Counted from the stretch's first letter, positions 50,637-62,188 are shown. The stretch is DNA of 64,000 bases from Lampris incognitus (GCF_029633865.1 NC_079213.1:84478803-84542802), one strand, 5' to 3'. Numbers and translations: made by a program. The notes: generated by a model not told the origin, from the sequence alone.

Positions 50637-52560
50637 CCAAACTCCCGCACCACGGGCGACTACGTTAACCAGCCGACTTAAGGGTCCGACCCGTTAGCTA
50701 AGGGCTAGCAAGCCTAGTCATTCGTGGTCGTTACACTATCCCTCTCCTACGGGAAGCGCTTCCCCGTGCTTCAGCATACCAGCTTCTTCACGCCTCTGGG
50801 CGCAGACGCTTCTGATGGACTCACGGTCTCACCATCCCACTTCTGACACCAATGTAGTGAATTCGGGGGCAGCCGGGAACGCTGGAAGCGAACCCTGGTC
50901 TCCCGCACCAAGGGTGACTAGGTTAACCTGTCGACTAAAGGCGCCGACCCATCAACCAAGGGCTAGCGAGTCTACACATCTATGGTCGTTACACTACCCC
51001 CCTCATTCAGGAAGCGCGCGCTTCAGCATACCAGTCCCCTCATGCCTCTGGGCGCACGTGCTTCCGACGGCCTCACGGTCTCAACATCCCACTTCTAACA
51101 CCAATGTAGCTAATTTGGAGGGCAGTCAGGAACCGCCGCAGCCGGGATCAAAACCCAGGTCTCCCGTACCACAGGTGATTGCACTAACCAGTAATCTAAA
51201 GCATCGTTGACTGGTTAGCGCAGTCGCCCGTGGTCCAGGAGACTGGGGTTCGCTTCCCGGCTGCCCCTGAATTCGCTCCATTAGTGTCAGAAGTGTGATG
51301 GTGAGACCGTGAAGCCATCAGATGCACGTGCGCCCAGAGGCGTGAGGGCGCTGATATGCTGAAGTGCGGGGACTTGCTTCCCAAAGGAGGGGATAGTGTA
51401 ACGACCATGGATGACTAGACTCGCTAGCTCTTGGCTAATGGGTCGGACCCTCTAGTCGACTGGTTAACGTAGTCGCCTGTGGTGCAGGAGAACAGGGTTC
51501 TTGTCCTGGCTGCGGTGGTTCCCAACTGCCCCCCGAATCCCACTTCTGACACCAATGTAGCGAATTCGGGGGTCAGCCGGGAACCGCCGCAGCCAGGACG
51601 CGAACCCGGGTCTCTCGCACCATTTGCGACTATGTTAACCAGTCGACTAAAGGGTTCGACCTGTTAGCCAAGGGCTAGCGAGTTTAGTTATCCGTGGTCG
51701 TTACACTACCCCTGTCACGCCCCGTCTGGATAGTTAAGTTATCTTTTTGTTTCTCCCAGTGTTCTTTGTCTTGTACTTCCTGTTTTATTTTGATACTCAC
51801 CTCTTGTCTCGTTTCAGGTCCTTTACTTCCTGCCCTCATGTGTCTCCCTCCTGTGTGATTACCTAGCCTGCCCTAATGTGTTGCACCTGTGTCTCATTGT
51901 CTCCCCTCCTCCAGAGTATATAGTCTTAGTGTTCCCTTCCTTCTGTGCCAGTTCGTCTTGTTCCTTGTTGCAGCGCTCCAGCATTTTTTTCCTTGTGTGA
52001 GTTTCTTGGGCCCTATAGTTTCCTGAACTGTTTTTTGCCTTTTTGACCTTGCCTTTCACCTGCCGATTTGGACACTGTTGCCTTGTTATCTGATCACCTG
52101 TGTACCGACCTCATTCTTATTAAAAGGACAGATTTTTGTGAACTGAGACTGAGTCTGCGTTTTGAGTCCCAGCCTGTTTTGAGTCCCAGCCTTCGGGAAG
52201 CGTGTCCCCACGCTTCAGTTCAGCATATCAGCTCCCTCACGCTTCTGGGCGTACGCGCTTCCGACGGTCTCACGGTCTCTCACCATCACACTTCTGACAC
52301 CATTGTAGTGAATTCAGCGGGCAGCCGGGAACCGCCGCAGCCAGGACGCAAACCCGGATCGGATCCTTTAGTCGACTGGTTAATGTAGTTGCCCGTGGTG
52401 CGGGAGGTCTGGGTTCGCGTCCCGGCTGCCCCCCGAATTCACTACACTGGTATCAGAAGAGAGATTCTGGGGTCAGCTGGGAACCGCCGCAGCCAGGACG
52501 CGAACCCGGTTGTCCCGCACCGTAGGCGAATACGTTAACCAGTCGACTGACTGCCCCTGA
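50637..52560. mobile_element. rearranged array of the miniature tRNA-like LTR family
   Basis: Units in order: partial LTR (-) to 50735; internal 50736-50852; LTR (-) 50853-50993; internal 50994-51104; partial LTR (-) 51105-51206; partial LTR (+) 51207-51280; internal (+) 51281-51396; LTR (+) 51397-51537; primer-site piece (-) to 51555; LTR (-) 51556-51705; an unrelated LTR-like insert (51713-52188); internal (-) about 52190-52303; a chimeric LTR, half minus and half plus (52304-52446); and a final partial LTR (-) to about 52555. Primer sites (TTCTGACACCAA on plus) mark each internal region. Confidence 0.8.
51713..52188 (+). repeat. LTR-like insert, probably solo LTR of another retroelement
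   Basis: Begins TGTCACGCCCCG; has a TATATAG box near 51919 and an ATTAAA near 52119; ends around a duplicated TTTTGAGTCCCAGCC. It interrupts a miniature-LTR internal region. Right boundary uncertain; no target duplication identified. Confidence 0.5.
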
Positions 52561-52791
52561 CTAATTCGCAACAATATTTACCATTGAACTTCAAAAGGGC
52601 ATGGGTCAGCACATAAATAGACCAAAGTGGACAACCGTTGGGCAAATAATCACAAAACTTGCATCATAAAACAACCAAGCCAGAAATACCCTCGCGCCCC
52701 GAGTGGACAGTGGTGTCAGCGCTGGGGCCCGAGGTAAAAGCGTACCGGAGGTGGCAAGCTCCCGGACGAGGGAACGACCTCTTGCAGCTAT
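52561..52791. other. flank of ISL2EU-2; no gene recognised
   Basis: GC-rich in its second half. If ISL2EU-2 inserted into an older element, this and 62820-63077 would once have been adjacent. Confidence 0.4.
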
Positions 52792-53169
52792 ACGCCCATT
52801 TCACGCCGCGGCCATCTTGGGTTTAAAAAAAACCAAGCGGTGGGAACTTAGCCACGCCCCCTTCTTACTTCATTGAAAACACTGCTGGAAGCAACATGTC
52901 GTACTGCTGTGTACCATCCTAACTTCAACTGACAAATTAAGATGCCATATGGCTAAATGTTTACTCCTCCTGCTATTATTGCAACAGACATTATGTACAT
53001 GTAGGCCTACTGTATACATTGAGCTGCAGAGGTTGCATGTACATTTAACGTTACTGTGTGCATTGAGCTGCAGAGGTTGCACCATGTACAGCCAGTTAAA
53101 TAATATTGGGGTGACCAGTTTCACTTTGACTAAAAAATTATAAGGGAGACAGAAGTTTCACGTTGAAAA

Positions 53170-53329
53170 ATGTTAGCTCCTGTTTGTAGTCGCATTGGTG
53201 ACTTAATAGCGGAGGAAGATGAAGAGGAAGATGAAGAGGAACATGAAGAGGAACATGAGGGAGATGGGTGAGTTGTTACTGTCAGTACAATACAATTTTT
53301 CAAATATGTAGATTACTGCATTGTATAAC

Positions 53330-53378
<49 letters not shown>

Positions 53379-54548
53379 CTAATATTTCAATAGTGGATAG
53401 CTCTGTTCTGACACATCATCTTGATAACAGGAAAATGTGTGGGTTTATATTGCTTCCCACATGTATGACATATCCTCATGTGTCCAGTGAGGTTTGGGCG
53501 ACTCTACCTGATCATGACTACGACGTGAAGCCCCTTTCTGTGGAAGACCAGCTTGACGCAGTAAAGAAACGCATCGCTTTCCTGGAGAACGAAAATAAAA
53601 AGCTGAAAAGTGAGCGTTTTGGTCTAGAACGCTTCCAGTGTGCGCCCAATCTGATCAGGTTTTACACTGGTTTTAAGGATTACCACACCCTCAAAGCACT
53701 CTTCCTAGCTCTACAGCTTACTGCAGAGTCCATGGTGCGATGGACTCAAATGCAAAGGAACAGCCATAACCAGGGAACACATTTCTGTGTCTGGCTTCCA
53801 TGCAGAGCATTTATTGCTGATTGATCAGTTTTTCCTGTTCTTGTGCCATGTGAGGCAGGGCTTTTTTGCTCTGGATTTATCTGTACGATTCAATGTGTCG
53901 CCGGCCACAGTCAGCAGGAACTGTATGACGTGGGCCAACTATTTGCTCTTTATGTTAGGGACCCTCCCAATATGGCCTAGTAGAGCAGCAGTAGACGAGC
54001 TAATGCCACCAGTATTCAGGGAATTCTACCCAAACACAAGAGTGATACTAGACTACGCAGAGATCCGCATCGAGACAGCTAGTTCGCAGGTTTTGAACAC
54101 CATGACATACTCCCATTATAAAAGTAACACTACACTGAAATCCCTAATTGGGATCACTCTCTCAGGGTCAGTTAGCCTGGTAAGTAATCTATACACAGGA
54201 TGTATTTCTGATAAGGAGATAACTAAGAGGTCAGGTGTTCTGGACCTCTTAGAGTCAGGTGATGAGGTCATGGCCGATAAGGGCTTCCTTCTCAAAGACC
54301 TGCTCGATGAAATAGATGTAAAACTTGTCATCCCTGCATTTTTAGGCCCAAGTGGACAGTTTAGCTGTGATGAGCTCACAGACACACAGAGTATTGCTGG
54401 CTTGAGAATACACGTCGAACGGTCAATAAGACGCATAAAGGAGTACCACATTTTTGATGGAGCCATACCCCTTTCACTAAGTGGAACAGTCAACCAACTG
54501 TGGACTATGTGTGCTCCCCTAACAAATTTTCAGGGACCACTGTTTTAA
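53170..54548 (+). pseudogene. ISL2EU-2 DDE transposase, THAP exon lost, one frameshift
   Basis: An acidic exon (IAEEDEEEDEEEHEE-like, about 53200-53268) ends at a GT donor; after a (TA)n-bearing intron an AG acceptor near 53430 starts the main exon. This has a coiled coil (QLDAVKKRIAFLENENKKLK), a helix-turn-helix (FNVSPATVSRN) and a DDE_Tnp_4 core: VILDYAEIRIE, VMADKGFLLKD and RIHVERSIRRIK. A one-base indel near 53768 shifts frame between the first (to 53824) and second part (from 53787). A THAP stub (ATG TCG TAC TGC TGT, near 52894) is followed by a stop. Not functional as it stands. Confidence 0.88.
53333..53374. repeat. microsatellite (TA)n
   Basis: About 21 TA units inside the presumed intron of the ISL2EU-2 transposase. 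Confidence 0.98.
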
Positions 54549-54898
54549 ACCTTTGTTAAATTCAGCTGACAAGAAAATAGTGCACACAAACCTTAGATAG
54601 ATTGAAACATATTTAACTTAATTTCAGTACAGTCCCATTTTTTAGCCTGCACCTTGAGTTGAGCAATCACTATCTTAGTTTAGTAAACAATTGATGATTT
54701 GAGTTGGTAGCGAGTTCCAGTTTATTGCTACAACAGAATGACAGTTGACTGAACATATTTTAGTTTAAAATGAACCAACAGTTTTGTTAAAGTTAAAGGG
54801 CAAAGAATGAAAATATTGTAGATGGGACAATCTAATGTATAAATATTGAATGTACAGTATAAAAATGAAATGTATCTTATCATTTATTTTATTGTGAT
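54549..54898. other. ISL2EU-2 3' untranslated sequence
   Basis: AT-rich sequence between the transposase stop and Gypsy-2; no further gene. Confidence 0.5.
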
Positions 54899-55268
54899 TG
54901 TAACCCGTACTTTGCGTTCGGCCGTCGTCTCCCTACACGCCCTGGGACTCAGCGTTGTGTTTTTTGTAGTATTATGTTTGCGTGGAAAAGGAAGGAGGCA
55001 GAGGTTTGGGATCGTGGCTGAGACCTGGACACTTTATTGGCACTCGCTTGCACTTCACCTCTCATCTATCAGCTGGCCGCTGGCCTCATCATAATCACAG
55101 CTTCCGGCAGAAGAAATAAAAACATTTGATCAACGTAGCATTTTGCCCGGGACAAGAACTAGGGGTACAGTGTTGCAAGAGGGACAAACATCGCCATTTG
55201 CGGCATTCCCAGGGGAACATACAGCGTAACAGTGCCACCCTGTGGCGGATTTACATTACTACCTTACA
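54899..55268 (-). repeat. Gypsy-2 3' LTR
   Basis: 370 bp. Differs from the 5' LTR by several substitutions and a net 7-bp length difference, including one small gap near GCTGGCCGCTGGCC. Confidence 0.93.
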
Positions 55269-55473
55269 TCTACCCCTTCTTTAATTGATGGCGTCCCAGC
55301 CATCAGACCAAACAAAACAAAACAAATAAAACTTATGAGCATAAACATTAAAACAGATCACACTGAAAGTGACGTATTAATACCATGAGTTGCATATGAA
55401 ATGTAGATGTGTAAATGCAATCAAAGTAAATAAACCATTAATAAAAACTAGTTTATTTTTTATTTTTTGTGGA

Positions 55474-58400
55474 TTATACGTGCCCTGCTGCTCTCTCTGC
55501 TATGGCCCTCTGCCACAATGTCCAGCCCCTCTCTATCTTCTGCTGTTCCCCTTTTGATCTCACCACCTGTGAATCGTAAGACAGTTTCTTTGGGGGACGT
55601 CGAGTTCTCTGTGGGTTCCTCCTCAGGCTGGGGCCATCAAGTGCGTTGGTGTCGCTGACATTTATGTCCTCTTTCCCCCCTTGACTCACTTTTTCGGCTT
55701 CCTCCTCCATTACCTCCATGCCATCCACCTCCCAGTCCCCCATGTCAGACTCAACTCCTGCACTTGTTGCTGCACCAGCCCGCTCCACCGGAGGAAACAT
55801 ACACTGTGTAAGAAGGTTGCGGTGAACCACTCTCTCTTTTTCACCATCCTCTGTTTGGACCACATACACAGGTATACTGGGTTGTTTCTTCACCACAATG
55901 TATGGGCGTGACTCCCATCTGTCTCCCAGTTTCTGCCGTCCCTCCACATGACATATTTTGACCAAGACTCTGTCCCCTGGGCTGAAACCTTGACTCTTTG
56001 CCTTTTGATCATAGTACCTTTTCTGCTGCTCTTTTGCATGTCGTGAGGCCTGGTTAGCCTGAGTATAAGCTTCCGACAGACAGTCATGCAGGGTCTGGAC
56101 ATATTCACTATACTCACATGGCTCTTTGGTGGTAGAAAGCCCAAAAATCAGGTCGACTGGGAGTCGTGGATGTCTACCAAACATTAGGTAATACGGTGTG
56201 TACCCAGTAGAGTCATGTTTGGTGCAGTTATACGCATGTGTCATTGCATCCACATACTCATGCCAGTGGGGTTTCAGGTGAGGCTCTAGTGTCCCCAGCA
56301 TGTCCATGAGAGTCCGGTTGAACCTTTCGGTGGTGCCGTTACCCTGGGGGTGATAGGGGGTTGTGTGTGTCTTAGTGACACCAGTACACTTACACAACTC
56401 TTTCACCACAGCACTTTCAAAATTACGCCCCTGGTCTGCATGTAGTTTTGCTGGGAATCCAAACCGACAGAAAAAGTTCTTCCACAGTACCTTCGCCACT
56501 GTACAGGCTTTTTGGTCTTTAGTGGGATAGGCCTGGGCGTACCGGGAGAAGTGGTCAGTAACAATAAGCACATTTTCTATGCCTCCCTTTGATTTCTCCA
56601 GAGTCAGAAAGTCTACACACACAAGTTCCATAGGAGCGCTGCTGTGAATACTGACCAGGGGAGCCCTGAGGCCTGCAGTTGGAGTCTTTCTGAGGCAGCA
56701 CCTTTCACACTGCTCACACCAAGCCTTGATTTCCTGGAACATCTTAGGCCAGTAAAATCTCTCCCTTATCATCTGCAGCGTTCTCTCAAACCCTAAATGC
56801 CCTGAGTCATCATGAAGTGCAGTCTTGACGGATGTGTGAAATCTCTCTGGTAGTACCAGCTGCTACTCCCCTTTGACAGTCTGGGACCTGACGATACATT
56901 ATTCCATCCCTTACTAATAACCTCCGCCACTCTTTTAAGAGAAGGCAAACCTGCCTGCCACCACCAATCCTCTCGCTGCGGCTCGGTTTTTGGTTCACAC
57001 TTTTAAAGTGCAAAACAGGACTGATTACAGGATCCTCTTTTTGCCCTGCACGAATCTCCTGTTTTGTCAATGCAGGTAGAGAGTCCATCCCTACATCTTG
57101 ATAGGATTCACCGAGCGTGTGTGACAGAGGTTCTTGATGCTCAGGTCCCTCCGAAGCGGAGCTTTCCAGGTGTTGGGGAGATTGTTCCACTACACACCTT
57201 TGTACTTTGGCTGATACAAGCTGAGGGCAGGTTTGCAGGACTTGGGTGACCTCCTGGTTAGACAGCCGGGAGAGGGCATCAGCGTTTGCATTATTCTGTC
57301 CCCTTCGATACTGCACATCAAAATCAAATGCTGACAGCCGAGACACCCACCCATTTTGCAGACGACATGACATACTTGAGGGGGTTATTGTCTGTCTGGA
57401 CTGAGAACTTGCGCCCATATAGATGGTCATAGAACTTGTCGGTCACTGCCCATTTCAGAGCGAGGAACTCTAGTTTGTGTGCAGGATACCTCGTCTCTGC
57501 TGGGCTCAAGCCTCTGCTGCCATAAGCTATGACTCTCTCGACTCCGTCCTGAACTTGGGCTAATACAGCACCAAGCCCCTCCCCCGAGGCGTCAGTCTGG
57601 AGCAGAAAGGGTAGGCTGTAGTCTGGATAGCCTAACACTGGAGCAGTTGTCAATCTTTCCCTCAGTGACTGAAAAGCCTCCTCACACTCATCAGTCCAGA
57701 CAAAGGGCGGGTCAGGCACTAACCTCTTCTTCCCCCCTCTCCGTTTCTTTCTAGGGTCACCAGCGGTAAGGCGGTACAGGGGCACGGTTACGGTGGAGTA
57801 ACTGCACACAAACCGCCTGTAATATCCGGTGAATCCCAGGAACTGAAGCACCTCTTTACGATTCGTGGGCCTCGCCCAGTCCTTGACTCTGCTGATCTTC
57901 TCTGGGTCTGTCCTGATGCCCTCCGCAGACACCAGGTGACCCAAGTAGTGCACCTCCTTTCTCACAAGCTAACATTTGGAAGGCTTCAACTTCAAGCCAT
58001 GCTCCTTCAGTCGATCGAACACCAGCTGCAGCCTCTCCAGATGCTCATCAAAGGTTTTAGAGAATATGATCAGATCATCAAGGTAGATCAGGAGATGGGT
58101 GGAGTTCAGATCGCCAAAGCAGCAGGTCATGAGTCTCTGGAAGGTGTACGGAGCGTTTTGAAGGCCGAAAGGCATTCTGTTGGCTTCAAACAGCCCCATG
58201 GGAGTGCTGAATGCTGTTTTGTGTTTTTCCTGCTCCGCCACCTCTACCTGCCAGTATCCAGATGTGAGATCAAGTGTTGAGAAATACTTTGCTTGACCCA
58301 GAGCCTCCAGGGCCTCCTCTATTCTGGGCAGTGGAAATGCATCTCTTGTGCTGCAGGCGTTAAGCCTTCGGTAATTGATGCATAATCTTAGTGATCCGTC

Positions 58401-59599
58401 TTTCTTGGTAACAATCACTACTGGCGAAGCATATGGACTCTTACTAGGCCTGATAACCCCTGCTGTTTCCATTTCTGTCAGCAACTTCCTCACATCCTGC
58501 CACTGTGAAGGGGGAATCTTGCGGTACAGGAGTCGAAAGGGCTTTGAGTCGACCAGGGGGATTTCGTGCTGCACTGTTTTTGTGTGGCCGTAGTCCATTG
58601 AGTGCTGTGAGAACACCCCCATAATCCTCTCCACAAGCTCTTTTAGGAGGGCGCGCTGGTGCTCATTCTCCACTGCTGCTTCACTTATGTCCACCCCACC
58701 ACTGCTCACAACTTGGTTCAGACACAGGTATGTCTCTTTGTTCCCCTCATTTTGATGACAACCCTGTTCCGTGGCTGAAAAATCCACAACACTGTCCACC
58801 AGGAAGGCGCTGGCCAGCTGTGCGTGTGGTTTGATTGTGACAGTTTGTTGGGACAGGTTCATCACTCTGACAGGAGCACAGCCTTTCTTCACATCTGCAA
58901 GAACTTTGGCGACCATAAGGTCCTGGGGAAGCCGAATGGAGGCGTGGCCTTCAATTAGCGCTGTGTATGTCTTTCTTTGTGGGCCAGCTTTGATTTTGCA
59001 CATTAAGTCCATCTCTTTCCCTCCCGGGATGCGTATTTTACGGCCAGTGTACACAGCAGGGCCCACCATGTCGTCTGCTCCTGTATATTCAGTGTCGCCA
59101 GTTTCCAGTAAAGCTGTGTACCACTCTGGATGGCTTTCCTTCACCCGTTGAAGATATTGCTCCCCATAGGTTGCTTGGAGGTGCCTCCTGGCGGCATGGA
59201 CGACATTAGTTCCCACAAGCAGTGGGACGGAGGAGCGATACTCGGAGTCAGGGACAACAAAAGCCGGCACACTCTGGAACTCTTTCCCCAGCACTTTCAA
59301 CTTAATGCGCAGGACACCAGAGTAAGGCACATCCTGACCTGCTGCACTTGCCAGGGGTATTTTAGAGGGCCGTAGTTTCTGTCCATGGAGGTCAGGGTGG
59401 TTGCACCAGTATCCATGAGTAATACTGGTTACCTGAGAGCCGGAATCGATAAGAGCCCTGCACTTTAATCCATTGACTTCCACCTCACCCTCATTCCTGG
59501 GACCCACAATAGGAATGTCCTCTACTCCATCATCAGTATCGCTCACCTACAGTGGGGGGTCTTGCTGCTTGCCCATGGTTGCCCCAGTTACCACAGGCT
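55474..59599 (-). pseudogene. Gypsy-2 pol: protease, RT, RNase H, integrase with several breaks
   Basis: Read from the gag overlap: TAG nonsense at 59549-59547; protease (ALIDSGSQVTS); RT with LLIYLDDLIIFS (YLDD); TAG at 57968-57966 just after PSK C; RNase H ([26 protein letters not shown]); a frameshift near 57350; the RNase H end (NADALSRL); a second frameshift near 56810-56860; integrase (CEQCERCCLRK, VCVDFLTLEKSKGG, HADQGRNFES, YHPQGNGTTERFNRT) to 55474. Domain order is normal. At least two stops and two frame changes make it inactive. Confidence 0.92.
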
Positions 59600-59612
59600 C
59601 TAGGCGTTTAAA
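59571..59612 (-). promoter_or_regulatory. predicted -1 ribosomal frameshift signal at the Gypsy-2 gag stop
   Basis: Sense strand: slippery heptamer T TTA AAC (59612-59606) in the gag frame, then GCC and the gag stop TAG. The 7-nt spacer GCCTAGA is followed by a 9-bp stem: GCCTGTGGT (59598-59590), a 10-nt loop (59589-59580), ACCATGGGC (59579-59571), all pairs satisfied with two G-U wobbles. A -1 slip enters the pol frame. UUUAAAC is the slippery site used by coronaviruses. Confidence 0.8.
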
Positions 59613-61627
59613 TGCTGCATTGAGTTGGGCGTGGTGCTCTCCGCGGAGGTCGCAGCCTGGGGTCGGTGAGTCCAGGGCGGACTGGGATCTGGGAGCACCG
59701 CTCGACATACTCGGGCTATATGCCCTTGCTTCCCACACCGGTGGCAAACAACACTGGAGCCCTGAGTAACTGTTCTGGGAGATGGTTGGGGCCTTAGTGG
59801 GGGTGCAGGGGCTGGTGCAGGGGTAGGTGCAGCAATTCTCAACTCAAGGTGAGCCAACTTGGTCATCTGTTCTTCTTGGCTAGGAGCTAATTTCTTGACC
59901 ATATCTTTAAGCTCTGTCCACTCTGAAGTGTGTTTTGACCTCTCTGACCTCATATTGGTATCACATTCTGATGTGACCTGCACCTGGGTGAGCGCTTTCT
60001 TTGTCTTGTGTTGTGACTGGAACTTCTGAGTCTCTTTTGCAAGGTTTCTAAGCTCTGCTTGCAGCTCCCGGAAACTCAAAAGCCTGGGCTTCATTGGTGC
60101 GATCCTTGCATACACCATCTCATCCATAAGCCCTCTTAGAAACTGTTGAGTGAGTTTACTATCACGATCAGGAAATTGCCTGCCCCCTCTCTGACTTTCC
60201 TCTACCGCTCTCAGTGTTGCCTCCAGAGCAATAGCATAAGAGCAGGCAGACTCTCCGGACCTCTGGCTGCGCTCATAGAAGTCGGCTAGTGGATCAAGTG
60301 AGCCTTGTGTGTCGCTGTATTCAGCCCTGAGCTCCTCAAACGCCTTCTCTGGAGTCTGGTCGTGGGGGGGTAGGTTCAGGACTAGCTTCCTGGCCTCACC
60401 GCTCAGGTGTCGCACAACAGTCGAAAAGCGGAGGTGTGTGGGGAGCTCGATTGCCTCCAGAAGGTACTGCATATCACGAACCCAGTCTTCTGCAAGTATT
60501 TTGCTGTCTGGCTTGCCAGTGAAGATTTGGACATTTTTTACCTGATGAGTTTGCATGAACCCACCATATGCAGCTGGTGGAAGGGTTGTGTTGGCTGCGG
60601 CTCTGACGGGAGCATTCATTGGGGGCTCATACGGACGTGGGTGCATGTGCGGGGTGGTGGATGGGTGTGGTGGAGGGTGTTGTGGGAGTGTGTTGTGGTA
60701 CATGACAGCTCGAGGGTCTGAGGCAGGGGCTGTGTGGTTAGGGGCTACATGTTGCACTGCTAGTGGGGTGGTCACCTCTTGGGGGTAGAGGGCAGCAGGC
60801 TGTGACATATGCACCTGGGGGATTGATCCATGCTGCAAACTTTGAAGGGTCTGGCCAGTAGAAGAGGGGTAGCTCATAATGTTTATCATTGGTGGCATTT
60901 GAAAGCTTGGCATGAGGGCCTGGGGCACAGGGAGATTATATGCAGGACCAGTGTAGACCTGGGGTTTAGGCTCGGCAGCAGGGCTTTGGTAAGGGGAGAT
61001 GTCTGGGTGAGTCATGGTAGGCTGCTGTACAGTTTGCATTTCTGTGGAGGTGGGGCATGAGAGGCTGTGAATGGGCAAAGGGTGTGTGTGCTGGTTCACA
61101 CTGGCTTGGGCCGGGGGATTAGGTTCCACTAATATCTGTACAGCTGGAAGGGATGCACTGGGCAGGCTGTAGTCTGGCCTGCTGTTTCGGTGGATTGGTT
61201 TGGCGGCTGGGCTGCTGTCAAAACATAGTGAGGGTGCTTGCATTGGAGCTCTAGGGGCTGGCAAGGTGGGTGCATGAGCTGGAGTGGAGTAGTGAATAGG
61301 GTAAGGTGACAGTATTGGGGGTGGTGGAGTGAGTGGTGCAATTAGTCCTGGGTATGGGGGCCGCTGACTGCTGTGGTGGTCTTGAGGGAGGATCAGCTGT
61401 TGGGTGGTGGTGGGGCTATTGAAGTAGTTGTTAAGCTTTGGCCTCACTGATTGCTGTTGATTTGCAGCACTGGTGGTTGTTACGCCCTTGCTTGAAAGGT
61501 GGGGTTGTGTCTGGGCTGGAGAGTCACAGTTGTGGCTGGCTGTGGGCATCGGGGGCAGTTGGGAACCCGGTCTGGCAGCAGAGGCACCTTCTTGCTTTGA
61601 CTGATAATCTGCATAGTCACTGAACAT
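59600..61627 (-). CDS. Gypsy-2 Gag
   Basis: Frame open from 61774; the ATG at 61627 (MFSDYADYQSKQEG) looks like the better start because the first 49 residues are unlike Gag. About 675 residues. The N-terminal ~340 residues are Pro/Gln/His-rich and low complexity; then a capsid-like region (VQIFTGKPDSKILAEDWVRD..., about two thirds along), a Lys-rich stretch and one CCHC knuckle (CHRCGKQGHIARVC). Stop TAG at 59602-59600, one codon after the slippery site. No internal stop. Confidence 0.9.
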   Translation of the reverse strand: MFSDYADYQSKQEGASAARPGSQLPPMPTASHNCDSPAQTQPHLSSKGVTTTSAANQQQSVRPKLNNYFNSPTTTQQLILPQDHHSSQRPPYPGLIAPLTPPPPILSPYPIHYSTPAHAPTLPAPRAPMQAPSLCFDSSPAAKPIHRNSRPDYSLPSASLPAVQILVEPNPPAQASVNQHTHPLPIHSLSCPTSTEMQTVQQPTMTHPDISPYQSPAAEPKPQVYTGPAYNLPVPQALMPSFQMPPMINIMSYPSSTGQTLQSLQHGSIPQVHMSQPAALYPQEVTTPLAVQHVAPNHTAPASDPRAVMYHNTLPQHPPPHPSTTPHMHPRPYEPPMNAPVRAAANTTLPPAAYGGFMQTHQVKNVQIFTGKPDSKILAEDWVRDMQYLLEAIELPTHLRFSTVVRHLSGEARKLVLNLPPHDQTPEKAFEELRAEYSDTQGSLDPLADFYERSQRSGESACSYAIALEATLRAVEESQRGGRQFPDRDSKLTQQFLRGLMDEMVYARIAPMKPRLLSFRELQAELRNLAKETQKFQSQHKTKKALTQVQVTSECDTNMRSERSKHTSEWTELKDMVKKLAPSQEEQMTKLAHLELRIAAPTPAPAPAPPLRPQPSPRTVTQGSSVVCHRCGKQGHIARVCRAVLPDPSPPWTHRPQAATSAESTTPNSMQHLNA

Positions 61628-62167
61628 TTTGATATATTTTTTTTCTAAATCACTATGACTGGTGTAACTGTTGGTGTCAAAACAGATGACTATTAATGAT
61701 TCACTGTGTCCACAGAATAAGTTTAGCTGTGTATGCAAAATCTCCTTTTTTCCAGTAAATATATCAAAAAACAATAATCACTATCAACTCAAAACTCACA
61801 TTAAACTTGAGTCAAAACCAGATGGTCAATACACAACCCTTAACCAAAACCAAAAAAATTATGAATGATATCAGCTTAATGTTAAACACAGTGTTCCTAT
61901 AGCAGGATCTCACATAGCACACTTTTACACAACTCAAATAACAGTTAAGTTTATCGAAATATCATAAAAAGTCCTCAAATGGATATAGCAAGCTTTCAAC
62001 AGTCTTTAAAGGATATTTGAAGAGGTGAGTATCTTGCCAATGCTGCAGCGCCGATGACAGTAGTTCAGTCCACCACACTGTCCAGTCACTGAAGGTAACG
62101 CAGTTCAATGCAGCAGCAAAGGCGAGGACGCGAGTCTCTGTATCTCCTTGGATCTCGAAGCACCACG

Positions 62168-62185
62168 ATCCGGGTCACGGCACCA
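62168..62185 (-). promoter_or_regulatory. primer binding site of Gypsy-2 (tRNA-His)
   Basis: Three bases inside the 5' LTR the sense strand reads TGGTGCCGTGACCCGGAT, matching the complement of the vertebrate tRNA-His 3' end at 17 of 18 bases as I recall that tRNA. Confidence 0.85.
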
Positions 62186-62188
62186 TGA

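Noticed and set aside
53321..53370. Start of transposase at an ATG followed by an Ile-Tyr repeat
   Set aside because: This is the (TA)n microsatellite in the intron; the real exon starts after the AG acceptor near 53430.
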